DNA of 10,158 nt from Sphingomonadaceae bacterium (GTDB taxonomy: Bacteria; Pseudomonadota; Alphaproteobacteria; Sphingomonadales; Sphingomonadaceae): contig CANGBE010000036.1 of the NCBI GenBank assembly GCA_947451875.1, forward strand, positions 1 through 10,158, read 5' to 3'. The notes under the pieces are model-generated. The model was not told where the DNA came from, searched no databases, and saw nothing but the letters and a program-made list of their open reading frames with translations. The position numbers and the translations under genes were made by a program. The first letter of the stretch is position 1, and each line of letters starts with the position of its first letter. Shown one piece after another: positions 1 through 6,274 of the stretch.

Positions 1-114
1 CGCTTCTGGGGCAGGGGTTACTTCTCAACCACCTCCGGCAACATCACCGATGACATTATCATGGGTTATCTCGACCGACATATCCGCAAGGATGGCTTCA
101 GCCCCTCCGCATGA
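1..114 (+). CDS. tnpA: IS200/IS605-family transposase TnpA, C-terminal fragment (cut by window edge)
   Basis: Frame 1 is open from the first base and ends at TGA 112-114, giving 37 residues. They begin RFWGRGYFSTTSGNITDD and continue IIMGYLDRHIRKDG. From memory of the family, the pattern W-x-R-G-Y-F-x-x-T-x-G-N-x-T-(D/E)-(D/E)-x-I-x-x-Y-(I/L) is the C-terminal signature of the small Y1 (HUH) transposases that move IS200/IS605 elements as single-stranded DNA. The catalytic HUH motif and the tyrosine would lie upstream, outside the window, so I cannot tell whether the gene is intact. It converges on bioA with 40 bases between the stops. A REP-associated relative of the same fold is possible, but the short C-terminal tail fits an IS200-type TnpA better. 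Confidence 0.75.
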   Translation, partial: RFWGRGYFSTTSGNITDDIIMGYLDRHIRKDGFSPSA

Positions 115-117
115 TCC

Positions 118-135
118 TACCGGCATCAGACGGTA
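118..135. terminator. Short inverted repeat between tnpA and bioA ends
   Basis: TACCG (118-122) and CGGTA (131-135) form a perfect 5-bp stem with an 8-base loop in the 40-base gap between two convergent stop codons. It has no T-run on either side. It could be the subterminal hairpin at the right end of the IS200-like element, since such hairpins lie just past tnpA, or a weak bidirectional terminator. The assignment is inference from position only. Confidence 0.3.
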
Positions 136-154
136 AGTCATTCAGAGAAATGGA

Positions 155-1420
155 TTATTGCCGAGCGGGTTCCCTTAGCAATCTCGCCGCATCGGCCATC
201 GCCTGATGCACCCGCGCCAGATCGTCCGGCTCGATGCAATAGGGCGGCATGACGTAGACCGTATTGCCGAGCGGTCGCAGCAGCAGGTCCCGGTCGCGGA
301 AGAAGGCCGAGAGCTTGGGGCCAAGGCCTGACAGATAACCCTCACCTCCGCCGGTATAGTCCACCGCGATAATCGTGCCGCACTGGCGCGGATTGGTGAT
401 GCCGCTCACTTGCGCCAGCATGGCCAGCCCCTCGGCCTGCCGCTGCGCCAGCGTGGTAATCCGCTCCCGCACCGGCTCGTCACGCCACACGGCGAGATTG
501 GCATTGGCGGCAACACAGGCAATCGGGTTCGCGGTGTAGCTGGACGAATGATAGAACATCTGCGCCCGGTCCTTTGACCAGTGTGCATCATAGATCGCCG
601 CACTCGCCATGGTGACGGCGAGCGGCATGGAACCGCCGGTCAGCCCTTTGGCGAGGCACATCAGATCGGGCGTGATCTCGGCCTGCTCGCAAGCTGCCAG
701 CGTGCCGGTGCGGCCCCAGCCGGTCATCACTTCGTCGGCGATGAACAGCACGCCGTGCTTCGCGCAGATCGCGTGCATTTGCGCCAGAACCGAGGCCGGA
801 TAGACCAGCATCCCGCCCGCGCCGAGCACCAGCGGCTCGACCATGAAGGCGGCGGCATCGCCTTTACGGCAGAGTGCCTCCAGCGCATCAAGCGTCGCCT
901 GCTCGCGGCCCGCAGCGGGAAAAGGCACAGTACCTACATCGAACAGCAGTGGGGCATAGGACTGGTTGAACACCCCGCGCGCACCCACCGACATCGCGCC
1001 GATGGTGTCGCCGTGATAGGAATGTTCCATCACGATAATCCGGTGCCGAGGCTCACCTCGGTTAGCCCAGAACCCGAGCGCCATCTTCAGCGCCACTTCC
1101 ACCGCCGTGGAACCGGAATCGGAAAAGAACGCGTAAGGCAGGCCGAACAGCTGCACCAGATCGCGCGCCAAGGCCTCAGCGGGTTCGTGGGTCCAACCGG
1201 CGAAGATCAACTGGTCGAGTTTGCCCGCCTGTTCGGCAATCGCCGCGACAATGCGCGGATGGCAATGGCCGTGCGTGGTCACCCACCAGCTCGAAATCGC
1301 ATCGATCACGCGGCGGCCATCGGCGGTGTGCAGGATCGCGCCTTCAGCTCGCGTGACGAGCGGGATCGGTTCTTCAAGGCCGTGCTGGGTGAAGGGATGC
1401 CAGACGGGGGAGCGGGTCAC
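155..1420 (-). CDS. bioA: Adenosylmethionine-8-amino-7-oxononanoate aminotransferase (BioA)
   Basis: BioA transfers an amino group from S-adenosylmethionine to KAPA, giving 7,8-diaminopelargonic acid, the third-last step of biotin synthesis, in the cytoplasm. It is a class III, PLP-dependent aminotransferase. The 421-residue product has the family's usual length. Visible motifs are the N-terminal WHPFTQH (7-13), AISSWWVTTHGHCHP (41-55), the cofactor-phosphate region SDSGSTAVE (100-108), HSYHGDT (133-139), DEVMTGWGRTG (229-239, with the PLP-ring Asp229) and CLAKGLTGG (255-263), where Lys258 should carry PLP. The start is taken as GTG at 1420 because homologues begin near TRSPVWHPF and because it overlaps the bioD stop as GTGA. 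An upstream ATG at 1480 is in frame but would place 20 unmatched residues inside bioD. It is the last gene of the unit and ends 40 bases from the IS fragment. Confidence 0.95.
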   Translation of the reverse strand: MTRSPVWHPFTQHGLEEPIPLVTRAEGAILHTADGRRVIDAISSWWVTTHGHCHPRIVAAIAEQAGKLDQLIFAGWTHEPAEALARDLVQLFGLPYAFFSDSGSTAVEVALKMALGFWANRGEPRHRIIVMEHSYHGDTIGAMSVGARGVFNQSYAPLLFDVGTVPFPAAGREQATLDALEALCRKGDAAAFMVEPLVLGAGGMLVYPASVLAQMHAICAKHGVLFIADEVMTGWGRTGTLAACEQAEITPDLMCLAKGLTGGSMPLAVTMASAAIYDAHWSKDRAQMFYHSSSYTANPIACVAANANLAVWRDEPVRERITTLAQRQAEGLAMLAQVSGITNPRQCGTIIAVDYTGGGEGYLSGLGPKLSAFFRDRDLLLRPLGNTVYVMPPYCIEPDDLARVHQAMADAARLLREPARQ

Positions 1421-2028
1421 AGATCGAAGCCTGATGCGAAGGCTTCGGCCAATGTGCCCGCATCCAGTGGCGCGATCCATGGCAGTCGGCCTAGTCGCAG
1501 CACTTTGCCAATCGCGCAGATCACCCGCTCGCTTTCGGCATTGCCCTTGCCGATGAAGGCTATTCCCGCGATCTCCACCCCGCGCGCGCGCAGCGCCTCG
1601 ATCGAGAGCAGGCTGTGGTTGATCGTGCCGAGTTCTGTGCGCGCAGCGAGGATTACAGGCAGGCCCCAGCGGGCGAAGAGATCGGCGTAAAGCAGCTGAT
1701 CCGACAGCGGAACCAGCACCCCACCCGCGCCCTCGATCACCAGCGGGCCTTCGCCATCGGGCAGGGTCAGCCGGGCCGGGTCGATCTTAACCCCGTCAAT
1801 CGCTGCCGCCTGATGCGGCGAGCAGGCCGTATTCAGGCGATAGGCTTCGGGCAGGATCGCGTCAGGCCCCAAACCGGAAAGCCGCGCGACGCATTGGCTG
1901 TCGCTCTCGCCCTCAAGCCCTGCCTGCACTGGCTTCCAATAGCGCGCCTTCAAGTGCCCGGTCAGCGCGGCGGCGAGCACGGTCTTGCCGATGCCGGTAT
2001 CGGTGCCGGTGACGACGAAACGGCTCAC
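1417..2028 (-). CDS. bioD: ATP-dependent dethiobiotin synthetase (BioD)
   Basis: BioD closes the ureido ring of 7,8-diaminopelargonic acid with CO2 and ATP to give dethiobiotin. The 203-residue product is slightly shorter than the roughly 225 residues typical of the family but looks complete. It shows the P-loop GTDTGIGKT (8-16) at the very N-terminus, the substrate/ATP motif KPVQAG (32-37), SPHQAA (70-75) and the EGAGG motif (99-103). The start is GTG at 2028, which shares bases with the bioF stop (GTGA). Its own stop shares bases with the bioA GTG in the same manner, so the three biotin genes are probably translationally coupled. No separate ribosome binding site stands out, as expected for coupling. 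Confidence 0.95.
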   Translation of the reverse strand: MSRFVVTGTDTGIGKTVLAAALTGHLKARYWKPVQAGLEGESDSQCVARLSGLGPDAILPEAYRLNTACSPHQAAAIDGVKIDPARLTLPDGEGPLVIEGAGGVLVPLSDQLLYADLFARWGLPVILAARTELGTINHSLLSIEALRARGVEIAGIAFIGKGNAESERVICAIGKVLRLGRLPWIAPLDAGTLAEAFASGFDL

Positions 2029-3143
2029 AGTGCCAGCTCCAGCGCCTTTGCCAGCCCTTCGATGTCAGGCAGGCCGGCGTTCAGCGTAATGACGATCCGC
2101 AACCGCGAAGTGCCTTCGGGAACCGTTGGCGGACGGATGCCGCGCACGTCATAGCCTGCCGCCTGCAGCTTTGCGGCGACCGCCATGGCGCGGGCATCCT
2201 CACCCAGCACCAGCGGCAAAACGGGCGAGCCGTGGCTCTTTGCACCGAATGGGGAGAGCAGGCGCGTTGCCAGAGCAATGCGCTCGGCCAAGGCAGCGCG
2301 CAGGTCATCACCCTCAGTCACAATCTTCAGCGCAGCGCGCACCACAGCGGCGGTCAGCGGTGATGGCGCGGTCGAAAAAATGAACCCGCGCGCCCGGTTG
2401 ACCAGAAACTCGCGCATCACCGAGGGGCCGCAGAGCAGCGCCCCCTCGACCCCCAGCGCCTTGCCGCAGGTGTGCAGCGAGATGACGTTTTCGCGGTTCG
2501 GCAAGGTCGCCGCCAGCCCGCGCCCTTGCGGCCCGCAAATGCCGGTAGCGTGGGCTTCGTCGACCAGCAGGACGGCATCGTGGCGCTCTGCCAATGCCGC
2601 AAGTTCGGCCAGCGGGGCAAAGTCGCCATCCATCGAATAGAGCGATTCGACCGCGATCCACACTTGGCCCTTGTTGCCTGCATTGCGCCAGACGTTCAGC
2701 GCTTTTTCGAAGGCATCGGGATCGTTGTGCTGGACCAGCCGGTGCTCGGCCCGCGTCAGGCGCAAGCCTTCGTGCATTGAGGCGTGGACCAGCTCGTCCG
2801 CCAGAATCAGGTCACCGCGCTGCGGCAGGGTCGAAAGCAGCGCGGAATTGGCGGTGTAGCCGGTGGCGAAGAACAGCGCTGATTCCGCGCCGGTAAACGC
2901 GGCCATTTCAGTTTCGAGCGCCTCATGCTCCTCGCGATTGCCGCGCAGCAGCCGCGATCCGCCCGAGCCTGCCGCAACGCCGCTATCGAGCGCGGTGCGC
3001 GCAGCCTTTGCAAGGCGGCCCGAAGCAGCAAGGCCAAGGTAATCATTCGAGGCAAAATCGACGCCCTTGTCCGAAATCAGGGTGCGCAAGCGGCCCTTGG
3101 CGGCAAGCCGCTCAAGATCGGTGCGCTGGGCTTCAAAAGCCAT
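2025..3143 (-). CDS. bioF: 8-amino-7-oxononanoate synthase (BioF)
   Basis: BioF condenses pimeloyl-ACP (or pimeloyl-CoA) with L-alanine, releasing CO2 and giving KAPA, the first ring-assembly step of biotin synthesis. It is a PLP enzyme of the alpha-oxoamine synthase family. The 372-residue product is close to the usual 380. Visible motifs are FASNDYLGLA (30-39), GSGGSRLLRGN (59-69), the family's active-site segment FFATGYTANS (91-100), DEAHATG (195-201) with the PLP-stacking/ring-binding residues, and HTCGKALG (224-231), where Lys228 is the expected Schiff-base lysine. The sequence is BioF-like rather than the related 5-aminolevulinate synthase or 2-amino-3-ketobutyrate ligase, and the neighbouring bioD and bioA settle it. 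Start ATG at 3143 lies 6 bases after the yggS stop. No strong Shine-Dalgarno is visible, suggesting coupling to yggS. Confidence 0.95.
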   Translation of the reverse strand: MAFEAQRTDLERLAAKGRLRTLISDKGVDFASNDYLGLAASGRLAKAARTALDSGVAAGSGGSRLLRGNREEHEALETEMAAFTGAESALFFATGYTANSALLSTLPQRGDLILADELVHASMHEGLRLTRAEHRLVQHNDPDAFEKALNVWRNAGNKGQVWIAVESLYSMDGDFAPLAELAALAERHDAVLLVDEAHATGICGPQGRGLAATLPNRENVISLHTCGKALGVEGALLCGPSVMREFLVNRARGFIFSTAPSPLTAAVVRAALKIVTEGDDLRAALAERIALATRLLSPFGAKSHGSPVLPLVLGEDARAMAVAAKLQAAGYDVRGIRPPTVPEGTSRLRIVITLNAGLPDIEGLAKALELAL

Positions 3144-3149
3144 GGCCGG

Positions 3150-3812
3150 TCAGTCCCGCGCCCCGAACAGCGCCGAGCCCACTCGCACATGGGTCGCGCC
3201 CAGCATGATCGCGGTTTCGAAATCGTCGCTCATCCCCATCGAGCGGCCCGTAAGGCCATGGTCCTCGGCCAGCTTGTCGAGCAGGGCGAAGAACGGCGCA
3301 GGCTCGATGCCGAAAGGCGGCACGCACATCAGCCCGGCGAGCGGGATCGCGGCGGCGCGGGCTTCGGTTAGCAGGGCGGGCAGCTCGGCAATCGCGCAGC
3401 CGCCCTTTTGCTCTTCGGCGCCGATGTTGACCTGAACGAAACACGGCACCTGCCGCCCGGCCTTGTCCATCGCCTTGGCCAGAGCGGCGACCAGCGACGA
3501 GCGGTCGAGTGAATGGATGCAGTCAAACAGCGCCACCGCCTCATCCGCTTTGTTCGATTGCAGCTGGCCGATCAGGTGGAGGGCAATATCGGAATTGGCC
3601 TCGCGCAGCGCGGGCCACTTTTCCTGCGCCTCCTGTACCCGGTTCTCGCCAAACACGCGCTGGCCGGCGGCTATCAGCGGCGAGATCCGGGTTGCCGGAT
3701 GCGTTTTGCTGACCGCGATCAGGGTGATTTCGGACGCATCGCGCCGGGCGATCTTTGCCGCTTGGGCAATGCGGGCAATGATGCCCTCTAACAGGGAGGC
3801 TGGTTCGCTCAT
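3150..3812 (-). CDS. yggS: YggS/PROSC-family pyridoxal-phosphate homeostasis protein
   Basis: Members of this family bind PLP in a fold resembling the N-terminal domain of alanine racemase. They have no demonstrated enzyme activity and help keep free PLP and amino-acid pools balanced. The 220-residue product has the usual length. Motifs are LIAVSKTHP (31-39) with Lys36 as the PLP lysine, the FGENRVQEAQEKW segment (about 54-66), HLIGQLQSNK near residue 80, and the C-terminal SMGMSDDFE followed by VRVGSALFG, which forms the phosphate-binding end. The ATG at 3812 is the first gene start of the minus-strand unit leading into bioF, 6 bases downstream. No Shine-Dalgarno precedes it, and a TATAGC element ends 8 bases upstream, so a leaderless message is possible. 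It is divergent from the ThiE-like gene. Confidence 0.92.
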   Translation of the reverse strand: MSEPASLLEGIIARIAQAAKIARRDASEITLIAVSKTHPATRISPLIAAGQRVFGENRVQEAQEKWPALREANSDIALHLIGQLQSNKADEAVALFDCIHSLDRSSLVAALAKAMDKAGRQVPCFVQVNIGAEEQKGGCAIAELPALLTEARAAAIPLAGLMCVPPFGIEPAPFFALLDKLAEDHGLTGRSMGMSDDFETAIMLGATHVRVGSALFGARD

Positions 3813-3820
3813 GCCGCGCT

Positions 3821-3828
3821 GCTATAGC
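3821..3828. promoter_or_regulatory. Possible shared palindromic -10 element between two divergent genes
   Basis: GCTATAGC is a perfect 8-bp palindrome, so each strand reads TATAGC, a passable -10 box. On the + strand 6 bases separate it from ATG 3835. On the minus strand 8 bases separate it from the yggS ATG at 3812. That is the spacing expected if both transcripts start at or near their own start codon. No good -35 is visible on either strand, and this reading is inference. Confidence 0.35.
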
Positions 3829-3834
3829 GATGTC

Positions 3835-4398
3835 ATGCCCCTGCGCCAGACCTTGATTCCGCCAATCTGGCTTGTGAGCGATGCCCGCAACGATGCCGGT
3901 CTGGAACAGGCGCTGGCCCGCCTGCCGTGCGGCTCCGGGCTGATTTTCCGGCATTATCATCTTCCCGAAGCCCCGCGGAGGGCGCGTTTTGAGGCGTTGA
4001 AGAAGGCCGCAAAGCTGCGCGGGCATTTGGTGGTGCTGGCCGGTGATGCGCGAAAGGCGCGAAGCTGGCGGGCGGATGGGGCCTATGGCGATGCCGCCAG
4101 ACTGGCTCGCGGCCCGGCCTGCCTGCGACTCGTCACCGCGCATTCGCTGCGGGAACTGGGCCGGGCCAAGCGCGCCGATGGTGTTCTGCTTTCGCCTGTA
4201 TTCATGACGCGCAGCCATCCCGGTGCAGGATCGCTCGGCCCGTTGCGTTTCCTGATGCTGGCGCGTCAGAGCAAGGTTCCTGTCATCGCGCTGGGCGGCA
4301 TGACGGCAAAACGCTCACGGCGCATTCCGATCAGCTCTTGGGCAGCCATCGACGGACTCGTTCCGCAAAAGGTTCCCAAGCGTCATGAAAGCCGATAA
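3835..4398 (+). CDS. Thiamine-phosphate-synthase-like (ThiE/TenI fold) protein, catalytic motifs degenerate
   Basis: The 187-residue product resembles the thiamine phosphate synthase/TenI TIM-barrel family. IWLVSDARND (11-20) matches the first strand, RADGVLLSPVFMTRSHPGA (113-131) the GPVF-x-T region, and PVIALGGMTA (139-148) the phosphate-binding GGM/GGI loop. However, the Q-x-R-x-K segment, the N-D-R motif and the HLGQ-x-D motif expected of a working ThiE are replaced (for example FRHYHLP at 38-44, VVLAGDARKA at 66-75, DGAYGD at 81-86), and the protein is shorter than ThiE. Thiamine synthesis is therefore uncertain. ATG 3835 fits family N-termini. The alternative ATG 3811 adds 8 residues, has an AGGGAGG 11 bases upstream and overlaps the yggS start as CATG. 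xth follows 11 bases downstream, suggesting one transcript. Confidence 0.75.
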   Translation: MPLRQTLIPPIWLVSDARNDAGLEQALARLPCGSGLIFRHYHLPEAPRRARFEALKKAAKLRGHLVVLAGDARKARSWRADGAYGDAARLARGPACLRLVTAHSLRELGRAKRADGVLLSPVFMTRSHPGAGSLGPLRFLMLARQSKVPVIALGGMTAKRSRRIPISSWAAIDGLVPQKVPKRHESR

Positions 4399-4403
4399 CG
4401 GCT
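4390..4403. repeat. Small hairpin over the ThiE-like stop codon
   Basis: AGCCG (4390-4394) and CGGCT (4399-4403) form a perfect 5-bp stem around ATAA, which contains the stop codon. There is no T-run, and xth begins 6 bases later, so this is not a convincing terminator. It might reduce read-through or access to the xth start, which itself lacks a clear Shine-Dalgarno. Confidence 0.25.
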
Positions 4404-4409
4404 GAGCCC

Positions 4410-5195
4410 ATGCTTTCTATCGCCACTTGGAACATCAATTCGGTTCGCCTGCGCGCCGATTCTGTCGTGCGGTTTCTAACCGAGCAGGGGCCGGACGTGC
4501 TGTGTCTGCAAGAGATCAAGTGCGAGGAGCACTTGTTCCCGCACGATGCATTTGAGGCGGCGGGCTATACCCACCGCGCGGTGCATGGGCAGAAGGGTTA
4601 TCACGGTGTCGCCACGGTCAGCCGCATTCCTTTGCGTGAAGTCAGCCGCAATGACTGGCAGGCCAATGGCGAAGCGCGGCACGTCGGTGTGGAACTGCTC
4701 GATTCGGGCGTGATGCTAGAGAATGTCTATATCCCGGCAGGCGGCGATATTCCTGATCGTGATGCCAACCCCAAGTTCGGTCAGAAGCTCGATTTTCTTG
4801 AGCGGATGACGCGCTGGGCGGACAAACTCGATCGCCCAACGCTGATCGTCGGCGATTTCAACATCGCGCCGCTGCCTGAGGACGTTTACGATCACAAGGC
4901 GCTGCTCAAGGTCGTCAGCCACACGCCGCTGGAGGTCGAAACGCTGGGCCGCTTTGCCGATGCCCACGGCTGGGTCGATCTGGGCCGCAAACACATCCCC
5001 GCGCCGGAGCGGAACTGGACCTGGTGGTCATATCGCACCTACTGGCAGGAGAAGGATCGCGGGCGGCGACTCGATCATATGTGGGCCTCGCCGGAATTGG
5101 CGGCGCAGTCCTCCAGCCACCGTTTCGTTGAGGAGACGCGCCGCTGGGACCAGCCGTCTGACCACGTTCCGCTGATCACGGAATTTGATCTGTGA
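4410..5195 (+). CDS. xth: Exodeoxyribonuclease III (AP endonuclease, ExoIII/XthA type)
   Basis: This is a Mg-dependent nuclease of the endonuclease/exonuclease/phosphatase superfamily. It cuts at abasic sites and trims 3' ends in base-excision repair. The 261-residue product has the family's length, and the catalytic residues are all in place: Asn8 and Asn10 in TWNINSVR (6-13), Glu35 in LQEIKCEE (33-40), Tyr107 in VYIPAGGD (106-113), Asp149 and Asn151 in GDFNIAP (148-154), Asp222 in RRLDHMW (219-225), and the Asp251-His252 pair in SDHVPL near the C-terminus. Sphingomonads and other alphaproteobacteria commonly have two Xth paralogues; which one this is cannot be told here. The start ATG 4410 is supported by the immediate LSIATWNIN. 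Spacing to the genes on either side is 11 and 25 bases, suggesting cotranscription with the ThiE-like gene and ribA. Confidence 0.95.
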   Translation: MLSIATWNINSVRLRADSVVRFLTEQGPDVLCLQEIKCEEHLFPHDAFEAAGYTHRAVHGQKGYHGVATVSRIPLREVSRNDWQANGEARHVGVELLDSGVMLENVYIPAGGDIPDRDANPKFGQKLDFLERMTRWADKLDRPTLIVGDFNIAPLPEDVYDHKALLKVVSHTPLEVETLGRFADAHGWVDLGRKHIPAPERNWTWWSYRTYWQEKDRGRRLDHMWASPELAAQSSSHRFVEETRRWDQPSDHVPLITEFDL

Positions 5196-5206
5196 GAGCC
5201 GCGCCC

Positions 5207-5213
5207 AAGAAGG
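5207..5213 (+). promoter_or_regulatory. Ribosome binding site deciding the ribA GTG start
   Basis: AAGAAGG lies 7 bases before GTG 5221. It supports the GTG over the in-frame TTG 5185, and over the GTG at 5192, which is out of frame with ribA. The GTG start and this site sit after the xth stop, so ribA can be translated independently within the transcript. Confidence 0.6.
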
Positions 5214-5220
5214 TGGGCCG

Positions 5221-6273
5221 GTGAGAGCCACACGGCGTGTCGCGCTCGCGCTTGATGCGCTGCGCCACGGCTGGCCGATCGAGGTCGATGGCGTGCTGCG
5301 TCTGTTGCCTGCGGAGACCGGCTTTGGCCCCGGAGTTACCTCGCCGCGACTGCTGATTTCGGCTGCCCGCGCGGTGACGCTGAAACTTGCAAACCAGCGC
5401 GAGGCCGCCCAGCCTGATGCGCCGGTGCTGATCCGGGCGGGCGAGCCGTTTGATCTGTCGTCAGCGCGGGGGATTGCCGATCCGGCGCTCGATCTCGCCA
5501 ATCCCTTCAAGGGGCCGTTTCTGGCTGAACATCTCGACCATGCGCGATCTGCGCAGACCGCGATGGAACTGGCGCGGCTGGCGGGAATCCTGCCAGCGTT
5601 CCTGATCGACCCAGCCGGCCCTGGCGAGGCGCAGGTGGTTTCCAGCAGCGACCTCACCGAATGGAAAGACCCCCGCCACCTTGCCATCGCCGCCCGTGCC
5701 CGTCTGCCTGTTTCAGCCAGCGAAGACGCGGAAATCATCGCCTTCCGTTCGGCGGATGACCTGCGCGAACATGTCGCGCTGGTGATCGGCGAGCAGAACG
5801 GCGATCGCGCCCCGCTGGTGCGGTTGCATTCGGAATGCCTAACCGGCGATATTCTCGGCAGCCTCAAATGCGATTGCGGGCCGCAGCTCGATGCCGCGCT
5901 GCACGCCATGGCGCATGAGGCGCGTGATGGTGGTTGGGGCGTGCTGCTTTACCTGCGGCAGGAAGGGCGCGGGATCGGCCTGATCAACAAGCTGCGCGCT
6001 TATGAGCTGCAGGATCAGGGGTTTGACACGGTCGATGCCAACAACCGGCTCGGCCTGCCGACTGAGGCCCGCGATTTCCCCGTGGCGGCGCGGATGCTGA
6101 ACCTGCTTGGCGTTTCTGCAGTCCGGCTGATGACGAACAACCCGGCCAAGGTCTCCGCGCTGGAGGCCGAGGGGGTCTCTGTGGCAGAGCGAGTGCCGCA
6201 CCAGTTGCCCGCTAACCCGCACAATGAACGCTATCTTGATACCAAGCGGGATCGTTCTGGGCATTTACTCTAG
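5221..6273 (+). CDS. ribA: GTP cyclohydrolase II (RibA) with long N-terminal extension
   Basis: RibA opens the imidazole ring of GTP, giving 2,5-diamino-6-ribosylamino-4(3H)-pyrimidinone 5'-phosphate, formate and pyrophosphate, the entry step to riboflavin. The catalytic domain covers about residues 165-350. It contains RLHSECLTGD (201-210) and KCDCG (216-220), so Cys206, Cys217 and Cys219 form the zinc site with C-x10-C-x-C spacing. It also has YLRQEGRGIGL (244-254), AYELQDQGFDT (260-270) and TNNPAK (325-330). About 165 residues precede the domain. They do not show the intact DHBP-synthase motifs of a RibBA fusion, so this is an extended RibA, which I recall as typical in sphingomonads. GTG 5221 is chosen because AAGAAGG (5207-5213) lies 7 bases upstream and the reading begins VRATRRVALALDAL. 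A TTG at 5185 is in frame but lies inside xth. Confidence 0.93.
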   Translation: MRATRRVALALDALRHGWPIEVDGVLRLLPAETGFGPGVTSPRLLISAARAVTLKLANQREAAQPDAPVLIRAGEPFDLSSARGIADPALDLANPFKGPFLAEHLDHARSAQTAMELARLAGILPAFLIDPAGPGEAQVVSSSDLTEWKDPRHLAIAARARLPVSASEDAEIIAFRSADDLREHVALVIGEQNGDRAPLVRLHSECLTGDILGSLKCDCGPQLDAALHAMAHEARDGGWGVLLYLRQEGRGIGLINKLRAYELQDQGFDTVDANNRLGLPTEARDFPVAARMLNLLGVSAVRLMTNNPAKVSALEAEGVSVAERVPHQLPANPHNERYLDTKRDRSGHLL

Positions 6274-6274
6274 T

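Noticed and set aside
581..1690. Long open frame on the + strand across bioA and bioD
   Set aside because: It lies antisense to two clearly conserved biotin genes, has low-complexity Arg/His/Gly-rich composition and no recognisable motif. GC-rich DNA commonly leaves such antisense frames open.
3463..3834. N-terminal extension of the ThiE-like frame upstream to 3463
   Set aside because: It would be entirely antisense to yggS, and the family N-terminus begins near IWLVSDARND, after ATG 3835.
3813..3850. BioR or BirA operator upstream of the biotin unit
   Set aside because: GCTATAGC shares only its centre with the BioR box and lacks the flanking TTA/TAA; no longer dyad is present.
5196..5220. 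FMN riboswitch upstream of ribA
   Set aside because: Only 25 bases separate ribA from xth, far too short for the RFN element, and no such structure is seen further upstream.
5028..5909. Minus-strand open frame of 293 codons across xth and ribA
   Set aside because: Antisense to conserved sequence, Ser/Arg-rich composition with no motif, and no ribosome site.
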